Notes under the pieces: model-generated
What the model was told of the DNA's origin: nothing
Database searches by the model: none
What the model saw: only the letters and a program-made list of their open reading frames with translations
Shown here: positions 1 to 5,275 of the stretch, in pieces
Layout of the letters: every line of letters begins with the position of its first letter
Position numbering within the stretch: position 1 is the first letter of the stretch
Position numbers and translations under genes: made by a program
NCBI GenBank assembly: GCA_045126355.1
Contig: JBGVOE010000066.1
Span: forward strand, 1-5,444
DNA length: 5,444 bases
Origin: CAZSIA01 sp045126355
GTDB taxonomy: Bacteria > Bacillota_I > Bacilli_A > Acholeplasmatales > Anaeroplasmataceae
Reading direction: 5' to 3'

Positions 1-358
1 AAAAGATGAAAAACATAAAGCAATCTTAGAACAATTAGTATCTATTGATGAAGGTGCAAGACAATTAGGTGAAGATGCATTAGTACCATTCAATTCTCCA
101 GTAAATGAAACAGGTATTTTATTCTATAATACTTTATTTGATGAAAATGCATGTTGCCATCTAGCAATCGGTATGGGATTTGAAGATACTATTAAAGGAT
201 TTGAAACAATGACTCCAGAACAAATTAAAGCATTCGATTTAAATGATTCAATTATCCATGTTGACTTCATGATTGGTTCAGCTGATTTAAGTATCGTAGC
301 TACAACACGTGATGGTAAACAAGTACAAATCTTTGAAAACGGAACTTGGGCAATCTAA
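1..358 (+). CDS. M29-family metalloaminopeptidase (AmpS/PepS/AmpT type), C-terminal part
   Basis: This is the last 118 codons (frame from base 2, stop TAA at 356-358) of a gene that begins outside the window. M29 enzymes are cytoplasmic, two-metal aminopeptidases of about 400 residues that release N-terminal amino acids from peptides, so roughly 70% is missing. The fragment carries family signatures: LGEDALVPF near fragment residues 22-30, NETGILFYNTLFDENACCH at 35-53 and NDSIIHVDFMIGSADL at about 81-96. By family knowledge, the Glu of GED (E24), the His of CCH (H53) and the His and Asp of HVD (H86, D88) match known metal ligands. All are present with normal spacing, so the visible part looks functional. 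It ends with the usual F-x-N-G-x-W tail and is followed by a terminator. The internal ATG at 173 is not the start, because homology runs upstream of it. Family assignment is confident; peptide preference cannot be read. Confidence 0.93.
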   Translation, partial: KDEKHKAILEQLVSIDEGARQLGEDALVPFNSPVNETGILFYNTLFDENACCHLAIGMGFEDTIKGFETMTPEQIKAFDLNDSIIHVDFMIGSADLSIVATTRDGKQVQIFENGTWAI

Positions 359-369
359 TAAGAAAATAA

Positions 370-405
370 ATCCTCTTGTAAATTAATACAGGAGGATCTT
401 TTTTT
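370..405 (+). terminator. Intrinsic terminator of the aminopeptidase gene, possibly bidirectional
   Basis: Arms 370-379 (ATCCTCTTGT) and 388-397 (ACAGGAGGAT) form a 10-bp stem with one G-U pair and an 8-nt loop. A run of seven T follows at 399-405. The hairpin begins 12 nt after the peptidase stop. The convergent rfbB gene ends at 404, inside the T-run. Read on the - strand the stem has one C-A mismatch and is followed by TTTATTTTCT, so it could also stop rfbB transcripts, but more weakly. Confidence 0.88.
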
Positions 406-1387
406 AGCATTTTTTTAAAATTTCAATAATCCAATTATAATTTTCTTTAAACCAATTAACTGTAAATTTAAAAGCATCATCAAAGTTAGATGTTACATCC
501 CAACCTAACTCTCTTTTTATTTTATCACAATTAAGTGAGTATCTAGTATCATCGTGAATTCTACTATTTGTATAAGAAATGTTATAATCGACAATCTTTA
601 ACTCATTTAAAACCATTTTAATAATATCAATATTTGTATATTCTTTATTAGCGCCAACATTATAAATTTCACCTTTACTACCTTTATGTAAAATCAAATC
701 AATTGCGATGCAATGATCGGCTACATAAAGCCAGTCTCTAATATTTAAACCACTTCCATATATCGTGATATTTTCTTTATTTAAGGCCATTTTTACTGTT
801 TTAGGAATTAGTTTTTCAGGATGTTGATAAATACCATAATTATTAGCACTACGAGAAATAGTAACATCGATATCTTCTTTTTTAATATAATCTAAAATTA
901 ATAAATCAGCATCCCTCTTACTCTTACTATAAGGAGTTGTCGGATTTAAAGGAGACTCTTCAGTAAATGATAGGGCTAAATCATCAAGTGGTAATTGTCC
1001 ATAAACTTCATCTGTTGAAACTTGATGAAATCTTTTCACCTTATATCTATTAGAAGCTTCAAGTAAAACTCTAACTCCTTCTACATTACTTTTATAAAAT
1101 AATTCTTCATAAATAAAACTACGGTCAACATGACTTTCAGCGGCAAAGTTTATAACATAGTCAAATCGTTCTTCTTTAAATAATTTATCAACTAATTCTA
1201 TATCACAAATATCACCATGAATAAATTTGAAATTTTTATTATTAATCACTTCTTTAAGTGAATCTAAGCTAGAGGCATACGTTAATAAATCAAGACAAAC
1301 AAAATAATCTTCTTTATATTTATCCATCATATATTTAATAAAATTGCTGCCAATAAAACCAGCTCCACCTGTTATTAAATATTTCAT
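404..1387 (-). CDS. rfbB: dTDP-glucose 4,6-dehydratase (RmlB/RfbB)
   Basis: A complete 327-residue, cytoplasmic, NAD-dependent short-chain dehydrogenase of the extended type. The family converts dTDP-glucose to dTDP-4-keto-6-deoxyglucose, the second step towards dTDP-L-rhamnose and other deoxysugars. Visible motifs: the NAD-binding TGGAGFIGS at 6-14; D33 ending the second strand, for NAD ribose; GDICD at 58-62; AAESHVDRS at 82-90; the RmlB-specific STDEVYG at 124-130 (T125, D126, E127); the catalytic YxxxK at Y153-K157; RSANNYG at 179-185; and YGSGLNIRDWLYVADH at 210-225. STDE separates it from UDP-glucuronate epimerases and GDP-mannose dehydratases, which have other residues there. Its length is slightly under the usual 330-360. 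The start is set by GGAGGT at 1397-1402, 9 nt upstream. No rmlA, rmlC or rmlD is adjacent, and it appears to be transcribed alone. The enzyme class is confident; the final sugar is unknown. Confidence 0.93.
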   Translation of the reverse strand: MKYLITGGAGFIGSNFIKYMMDKYKEDYFVCLDLLTYASSLDSLKEVINNKNFKFIHGDICDIELVDKLFKEERFDYVINFAAESHVDRSFIYEELFYKSNVEGVRVLLEASNRYKVKRFHQVSTDEVYGQLPLDDLALSFTEESPLNPTTPYSKSKRDADLLILDYIKKEDIDVTISRSANNYGIYQHPEKLIPKTVKMALNKENITIYGSGLNIRDWLYVADHCIAIDLILHKGSKGEIYNVGANKEYTNIDIIKMVLNELKIVDYNISYTNSRIHDDTRYSLNCDKIKRELGWDVTSNFDDAFKFTVNWFKENYNWIIEILKKC

Positions 1388-1422
1388 TATAACAATACCT
1401 CCATTATCTATAGCTACATTCT

Positions 1423-1451
1423 ATTATACATTAAATTTATATTTTAATAAA
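1423..1451 (-). promoter_or_regulatory. Candidate promoter for rfbB
   Basis: A perfect -10 box TATAAT (- strand, 1428 to 1423) lies between the feo terminator and rfbB. It would start a transcript near 1416 with a leader of about 28 nt containing the GGAGGT ribosome site. At 17-nt spacing the -35 is only TTTATT (1446-1451), a weak match. In such AT-rich DNA a lone -10 can arise by chance, but the preceding terminator means rfbB needs a promoter here. Confidence 0.45.
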
Positions 1452-1453
1452 TG

Positions 1454-1489
1454 AAAAAAAGGAAGTTTGACTTATCAAACATTTCCTTT
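1454..1489 (-). terminator. Intrinsic terminator of the feo operon
   Basis: On the - strand the arms GGAAATGTTTG (1486 to 1476) and CAAACTTCC (1469 to 1461) form a 9-bp stem with a 2-nt AU bulge and a 6-nt loop (1475-1470), followed by seven T (1460 to 1454). The 5' arm is built from the last codons of the small Cys-rich gene. Its stop codon TGA (1477-1475) lies across the arm-loop boundary and is followed at once by TAA. Confidence 0.85.
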
Positions 1490-1663
1490 CTTTAATTTAC
1501 TTATTTCTTTTTTTGCTTCTTTCATAGCTCGTTTCATATTTACTTTACATGAAGAGCATTCATCACTTGGCATACCTTTAATTCTTTTATAAATCATTCT
1601 ACCAAAGATAAATACTACAAAAGATGCGGAAACTATAATTAATATAATTTCAGGTAAACTCAT
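1475..1663 (-). CDS. FeoB-associated Cys-rich membrane protein
   Basis: A 62-residue single-pass membrane protein. A hydrophobic helix spans about residues 4-25, followed by a basic RMIYKRIKG stretch, a CxxC pair (C36, C39) in the sequence DECSSCK, and a Lys-rich amphipathic tail. This matches the small FeoB-associated Cys-rich family often encoded directly after feoB in Bacillota. Its biochemical role is not established; help with FeoB assembly or metal handling is a guess, by analogy to FeoC-type partners. Many relatives have more cysteines, and this one keeps only the one pair. The start ATG shares one base with the feoB stop (TAATG at 1665-1661), and AAGGTG at 1674-1669 within the last feoB codons gives the ribosome site, so translation is probably coupled. 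The positive-inside rule would leave the CxxC in the cytoplasm. Confidence 0.85.
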   Translation of the reverse strand: MSLPEIILIIVSASFVVFIFGRMIYKRIKGMPSDECSSCKVNMKRAMKEAKKEISKLKKGNV

Positions 1664-3936
1664 TATCTCACCTTAATTTCTTTAACGTGATTTTTATTAT
1701 ATAAGTGTATTCCTAGTGTGGCTATGATCGCTAATCCAAAGAAGATAAAGCTAGACCACCACCAAGTACCTATTAAATAAATCATCATTGAAACAATATA
1801 TGAAGTCGCTAGCCAGAATACTAATGTCCATTTAAAACTTTTACTTGTTAATTCACCTCTAGCACTTGCAACTGCGGCAAAACAAGGAATAGTTGTCATA
1901 TTAAATGCGATAAATGAAATAAGAGCAGGAATAGTAATTCCAGTAGCCATAATCATAGCAGCTACCTCTTCTACTCCTTCTTCACTAGTTATTAAAGAAC
2001 CAGCGATACAAGCAGCAAGTGTTCCAAATGTAGCAATAACATTTTCTTTAGCAATTAATCCTGTTACAGCAGCTACAACAAATACCCAAGCAAATTTATC
2101 TAAGTTAGTTCCAAATCCTAGTGAAGCAAATAGTGGAGCAAATAGTCCTCCAATACCAGCTAAAATACTTTCATCCATTCTAAAGTTAGCTAATACTTCT
2201 TCACCATTTAAGACTTCTAAAGATGGTAAGAATTCCCAGTTAACTGAAAAACTTGATAAGAACCAAATTACAATAGTTGAAGCTAAGATAATTGTAAATG
2301 CTTTTTCAACATAATGCTTTAACTTGTCCCATAAGTGAACTAATAAAGCTTTAGGTTGTGGCTTGCGGTAATTAGGTAATTCCATAATGAATGGAGGAGT
2401 ATCACCTTTTTTAGTTGTATTACGCATAATAATTACAGTAACAATCGCTGTCATTATACCTAATAAATACATACTATATGTAATAATATCTGCATTACCT
2501 ACACCAAACGCTGTTACAATTGCCCCAGCAATAGCGGTTAAAATTGGTAACTTAGCACCACAACTAAAGAAAGGAATAACTCTTATAGTTGTAATTCTTT
2601 CATTTTCATCACCTAGTGTTCTTGTATTTAACATTGCAGGAACACTACAACCAAATCCCATAATCATTGGCATAAATGCTCTACCAGATAAACCAAATTT
2701 ACGGAATATTCTATCTAAGATAAAAGCAACCCTTGCCATATATCCACTATCTTCTAAAATAGAGAAGAATAAGAATAATACTAAAATTTGAGGAGCAAAA
2801 CTTAATACACTAAATACTCCTCCTAACACACCATCAGCAATAAAACTTTGTACCCAAAGTGGAGCATTAATTAATAAACCACTAATCAATTCTCCTAAGT
2901 ATCCAGTTAAAGATTCTACTAGATTAAATAGAATAACACCTATTGAGTTTATTCCACTATCAGTCCATAACAATCCTTCAAATATTGTTCCTTCAAAACT
3001 AGGAGAAACGTCTTTAAATAGTCCACCTAAATAAAACAGATTTTCTGAGAAAGTTAAATGGAATACTAAGAACATTATTACTAAAAAAATAGGTATACTA
3101 AGCCATTTATTTGTTAAAACTCTATCTATTTTATTAGATAGTGTTTCACCTTCTTTAATAACTGTTCTTTTAGCCACAGAATAATAAGCAGTAATATATT
3201 TATATCTAGCATCAGCTATAATCGCTTCTAAGTCAGAACCAAATAAATCATCATTAAAAGTTTCTTTAAACTCTTCAACAATCTTAATTAAGTTAGGATG
3301 ATTTTTTGTTTCAATTTCATCATTTTCAATTAATTTAACAGCATGGAATAATGGATTATCAACGCCTACTGCACTAAAGGCTATTTTACAATCTCTTATT
3401 AAATGAGACAAGCTTCCGCGTCCTAAGACAGTAAATCCTTTTCTATCTTCCTTACTACAACGATAAGCAACTTCCATTAATTCATGAATGTTTTCACCAG
3501 TTTGGGCAGAAATTGCAACAACTGGAATTCCAATATTCTTTTCTAATAATTTAGCATCTAATTCAATGCCTTCTTTTTTTATTACATCCATCATATTTAG
3601 GGCAACTACAACTGGAATATCCATTTCTAAAAGTTGAGTTGTTAAATATAAATTTCTTTCTAAGTTTGTCGCATCAACAATGTTAATAACACAATCAGGT
3701 TTTTCATCCATTATATAATTGCGTGATATAACTTCTTCAGGAGTATAAGGTGAGAATGAATAAATACCAGGTAAGTCAATAATATCAATAGCTTCATCTA
3801 ACTTTTTATAAATACCTTCCTTTTTATCAACAGTAACACCAGGCCAATTACCTACATGTGCAGTTGAACCAGTTAAGATATTAAATAAAGTTGTCTTACC
3901 ACAATTTGGATTACCAATAAGTGCAAATCTAAGCAT
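1663..3936 (-). CDS. feoB: Ferrous iron transporter FeoB
   Basis: A complete 757-residue Fe(II) uptake permease of the cytoplasmic membrane, with a fused N-terminal G-protein. G-domain motifs are intact: G1 GNPNCGKT at 8-15, the switch region VGNWPGVTV at 28-36, G3 DLPG at 54-57, G4 NMMD at 114-117 and G5 SAQTG at 143-147. A helical GDI-like linker covers about 165-275. The membrane part starts near 279 and holds two Gate repeats. Conserved elements are EDSGYMARVAF at 395-405, GFGCSVPA at 427-434 (C430), SCGAKLP at 458-464 (C459), KENVIATFG at 630-638 and IPCFAA at 683-688 (C685). Its length is close to E. coli FeoB (about 770). It overlaps feoA by 8 bp, with GAGGTA (3949-3944) 7 nt before the ATG, and shares one base with the next gene. 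No damage is seen. Mn(II) transport is known for some paralogues, but the feoA partner favours iron. Confidence 0.97.
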   Translation of the reverse strand: MLRFALIGNPNCGKTTLFNILTGSTAHVGNWPGVTVDKKEGIYKKLDEAIDIIDLPGIYSFSPYTPEEVISRNYIMDEKPDCVINIVDATNLERNLYLTTQLLEMDIPVVVALNMMDVIKKEGIELDAKLLEKNIGIPVVAISAQTGENIHELMEVAYRCSKEDRKGFTVLGRGSLSHLIRDCKIAFSAVGVDNPLFHAVKLIENDEIETKNHPNLIKIVEEFKETFNDDLFGSDLEAIIADARYKYITAYYSVAKRTVIKEGETLSNKIDRVLTNKWLSIPIFLVIMFLVFHLTFSENLFYLGGLFKDVSPSFEGTIFEGLLWTDSGINSIGVILFNLVESLTGYLGELISGLLINAPLWVQSFIADGVLGGVFSVLSFAPQILVLFLFFSILEDSGYMARVAFILDRIFRKFGLSGRAFMPMIMGFGCSVPAMLNTRTLGDENERITTIRVIPFFSCGAKLPILTAIAGAIVTAFGVGNADIITYSMYLLGIMTAIVTVIIMRNTTKKGDTPPFIMELPNYRKPQPKALLVHLWDKLKHYVEKAFTIILASTIVIWFLSSFSVNWEFLPSLEVLNGEEVLANFRMDESILAGIGGLFAPLFASLGFGTNLDKFAWVFVVAAVTGLIAKENVIATFGTLAACIAGSLITSEEGVEEVAAMIMATGITIPALISFIAFNMTTIPCFAAVASARGELTSKSFKWTLVFWLATSYIVSMMIYLIGTWWWSSFIFFGLAIIATLGIHLYNKNHVKEIKVR

Positions 3937-4156
3937 TCTTAACTACCTCAATTAATTTAGCTTCATCTAATCTTAATGTAAGTTCATATCCCCTAATTGT
4001 AATCTCAATTGGATCACCTAACGGAGCTTTCTTTCTTACATATACATTAATACCAGGAGTAACTCCCATATCAAACATTCTTCTTCTAACTCTACCTTCG
4101 CCATTTACTAATTTAATAGTACAATGACCTCCAACCTTGATTTGATCTAACGTCAT
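3929..4156 (-). CDS. feoA: FeoA, SH3-like partner of FeoB
   Basis: A 75-residue cytoplasmic protein with the FeoA SH3-like fold, needed by FeoB for Fe(II) uptake in studied bacteria. It runs from MTLDQIKVGG through RRRMFDMGVTPGINVYV (residues 25-41) and APLGDPIEI (44-52) to GYELTLRLDEAKLI (56-69), all typical of the family. I chose the ATG at 4156 because it gives the normal length and the usual MTLxxI/L opening, with a GGGG-type SD (4170-4167) 10 nt upstream. The reading frame stays open upstream to an ATG at 4270, but that extension crosses the feo promoter, the palindromic operator and the MerR terminator, so it is not coding. The in-frame ATG at 4165 lies one base from the SD, too close to use. 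The TAG stop lies inside the start of feoB, with an 8-bp overlap suggesting coupled translation. Confidence 0.94.
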   Translation of the reverse strand: MTLDQIKVGGHCTIKLVNGEGRVRRRMFDMGVTPGINVYVRKKAPLGDPIEITIRGYELTLRLDEAKLIEVVKNA

Positions 4157-4185
4157 AAATCTCATTCCCCATTCTAAAATACACT

Positions 4186-4203
4186 TGTTAGCGATTGCTA
4201 ACA
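4186..4203 (-). promoter_or_regulatory. Palindromic operator of the feo operon, DtxR-family-like
   Basis: A perfect inverted repeat of 7-bp arms around 4 nt, TGTTAGC-n4-GCTAACA. It begins 2 bp downstream of the -10 box and covers the expected transcription start, a position where a bound repressor would block RNA polymerase. The inner TTAGC-n4-GCTAA has the same geometry as the TTAGG-n4-CCTAA core of DtxR/IdeR-type metal-repressor boxes. It does not resemble a Fur box. The palindrome is directly visible; the regulator's identity is inferred. Confidence 0.7.
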
Positions 4204-4205
4204 CA

Positions 4206-4233
4206 ATTATACACTTTTTGGAAATAATTGCAA
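4206..4233 (-). promoter_or_regulatory. Promoter of the feoAB operon
   Basis: On the - strand, -35 TTGCAA (4233-4228), a 16-nt spacer and -10 TATAAT (4211-4206). The predicted start is near 4199, inside the palindromic operator, giving a leader of about 43 nt before the feoA ATG at 4156. It lies just downstream of the MerR-gene terminator, so the operon is an independent unit. Confidence 0.7.
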
Positions 4234-4235
4234 GA

Positions 4236-4274
4236 ACAAAAATAAAAAAGACTGATTTTTTTTCAATCAATCTT
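4236..4274 (-). terminator. Intrinsic terminator of the MerR/TipAS gene
   Basis: On the - strand the arms AAGATTGATT (4274-4265) and AATCAGTCTT (4257-4248) pair over 10 bp with one G-U pair around a 7-nt A-rich loop. TTTTATTTTT follows from 4247. It lies about 34 nt after the MerR-gene stop and just before the feo promoter. No T-run follows on the + strand. Confidence 0.82.
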
Positions 4275-4307
4275 AATTAAAAACACGATTTATAATTATA
4301 TATTTTG

Positions 4308-5036
4308 TTATTTTTTACAATAAAAATTTATAGCTTTAGAAATATATTCTGCTGTACCTATAGCGTGCTTATCTATATTGTTTTTAAATCTTTCATCAGC
4401 TACATACATCCCTCCTAAAGATGCTAATATCTCATTTGTGCAATGATAATAATTTTCGCTAATATGATTTTGTAATTTTCTAACAAGCTCTTGTACTTCT
4501 ACTGAATTAGCTTCATTTCCATTTTTTAAACACGTTGAAAACATAGCCATAATTTGATCCATTCCTGATGCAAGATTATTCCATTTTTCTTTTGAATAAG
4601 TTTTTGTTTTTTCACTATGTTCTTTATAAGCTTCTGTTTGACCCCATTTTTCTTTAACTTCATTTTTATATTTTTCAAACTCGCTATTATCAAAAACACT
4701 CATAACATTTTCTCCTTTCATAGCAGCATCAATAGCACAAATTATTTTTTCTAATCTTTCTTTTTTTAAAATTAACAATTCTTTTTGCTCATTAAGTACT
4801 TTACTTTTATCATAATTAGGTGATGTTAAAATCTCTTTAATGCTTTTTAAAGAAAAATCTAATTCACGGTAAAATAGGATCTCTTGCATTCTTAAAATAG
4901 AATTTTCATCATAATAACGATATCCCGTTATTTTATCAACATAAGCAGGAGTTAATAATCCTATTTCATCATAATAATGAATTGTTCTAATGCTTACACC
5001 AGTAGCAATAGCGAATTCTTTAATCTGCATTTTCAT
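4308..5036 (-). CDS. MerR-family transcriptional regulator with TipAS drug-binding domain
   Basis: A complete 242-residue regulator. Residues 1-75 are a MerR winged helix-turn-helix (KEFAIATGVSIRTIHYYDEIGLL, then wing TGYRYYDEN at 37-45). Residues 76-108 form a charged dimerisation helix. Residues 112-242 are a TipAS antibiotic-recognition domain, with FDNSEFEKYKNEVKEKWGQT, TYSKEKW, CTNEILASLGGMYVADERF and NIDKHAIGTAEYI elements. Relatives (S. lividans TipAL, B. subtilis Mta) activate multidrug-resistance genes, and often their own gene, when the C-terminal domain binds a drug. Domain order and length match TipAL (about 253 residues). From memory of TipAS, C199 aligns with one of its two neighbouring cysteines, while the other, associated with thiostrepton attachment, is Ser206 here. 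Two starts fit: ATG 5036 (GAGGTG 6 nt upstream) or ATG 5030 (GAGGT 8 nt upstream). No efflux gene is adjacent, so its targets are self or distant. The ligand is unknown. Confidence 0.93.
   Translation of the reverse strand: MKMQIKEFAIATGVSIRTIHYYDEIGLLTPAYVDKITGYRYYDENSILRMQEILFYRELDFSLKSIKEILTSPNYDKSKVLNEQKELLILKKERLEKIICAIDAAMKGENVMSVFDNSEFEKYKNEVKEKWGQTEAYKEHSEKTKTYSKEKWNNLASGMDQIMAMFSTCLKNGNEANSVEVQELVRKLQNHISENYYHCTNEILASLGGMYVADERFKNNIDKHAIGTAEYISKAINFYCKK
4701..4718 (-). promoter_or_regulatory. Internal ribosome binding site and in-frame ATG for a TipAS-like short product
   Basis: Within the MerR gene, AAAGGAG (- strand, 4718-4712; an 8-nt match to the SD consensus counting the preceding G) lies 8 nt before an in-frame ATG at 4703-4701, codon 112. 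The product would be 131 residues beginning MSVFDNSEF, which is the drug-binding domain without the DNA-binding part. S. lividans tipA makes TipAS (about 144 residues) from an internal start at the same domain boundary. Sequence and spacing are directly seen; actual use is inferred. Confidence 0.6.
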
Positions 5037-5054
5037 TTACCTCACCTCAATAAA

Positions 5055-5085
5055 AGTATAACCTATTACGTAACGTAAGAGTCAA
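5055..5085 (-). promoter_or_regulatory. MerR-type promoter with 19-bp spacer and dyad operator
   Basis: On the - strand, -35 TTGACT (5085-5080) and -10 TATACT (5060-5055) are separated by exactly 19 bp. This is the overlong spacer that MerR-family activators correct by untwisting DNA. In the spacer, TTACGT-T-ACGTAA (5078-5066) is a 6-bp-arm dyad. Allowing one mismatch it extends to 9-bp arms (5081-5063), centred between the boxes. It directly precedes the MerR/TipAS gene, indicating autoregulation. Confidence 0.85.
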
Positions 5086-5275
5086 TAATTTTATATTTTT
5101 TTATATTAATATATTTAACCAACCACTTCGATTATAACATTTGCCTAATTATTTACTATAGTTAACAAGATTCAGTTGTTGTATTTTTTGCAATAGTTAC
5201 TTTTAAATAAAATTAAATATTTAAAAATTTAGAACTTTTATTTCATCTTGTAACTATATAGATGAGGTGTTAATA
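5086..5275. other. AT-rich divergent intergenic region with nested inverted repeats
   Basis: This stretch separates the divergent MerR and RhuM genes. I see no gene or structural RNA. Near the RhuM gene are ATAGTTAC (5193-5200) with GTAACTAT (5250-5257), and nested inside them AAATAAAA (5205-5212) with TTTTATTT (5236-5243). A further TCATCT/AGATGA pair (5243-5248, 5260-5265) touches the ribosome site. No convincing -35/-10 pair for the RhuM gene is visible; TTGTAT (5179-5184) with TTAAAT (5203-5208) is the best weak candidate. Confidence 0.4.

Noticed and set aside
1475..1663. UGA read as tryptophan, as in many mycoplasmas.
   Set aside because: Tryptophans checked, including the WWW run in FeoB, are TGG, and the single TGA at 1475-1477 is followed directly by TAA and sits in a terminator.
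2387..2791. A 134-codon open frame on the + strand.
   Set aside because: It lies wholly antisense to the conserved core of feoB, has no ribosome site of note, and its hydrophobic translation is what the complement of membrane-helix codons gives.
4186..4203. A Fur box controlling feo.
   Set aside because: The palindrome has none of the GATAAT hexamers of a Fur box. Its TTAGC-n4-GCTAA core fits DtxR geometry instead.
4157..4270. A 38-residue N-terminal extension of FeoA from an ATG at 4270.
   Set aside because: It would span the MerR-gene terminator, the feo promoter and the operator. FeoA proteins are normally about 75 residues, and the ATG at 4156 gives exactly that.
4308..5036. The MerR-family protein as the regulator of the adjacent feo operon.
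   Set aside because: The feo promoter has a 16-nt spacer and a different palindrome from the MerR promoter dyad, a terminator separates the two units, and the TipAS domain senses drugs in studied relatives, not metals.
5086..5275. A tRNA, small RNA or attachment site in the divergent intergenic region.
   Set aside because: I could not fold a cloverleaf, and found no tRNA 3' end, CRISPR-like repeat or insertion-sequence end. Only short AT-rich inverted repeats are present.
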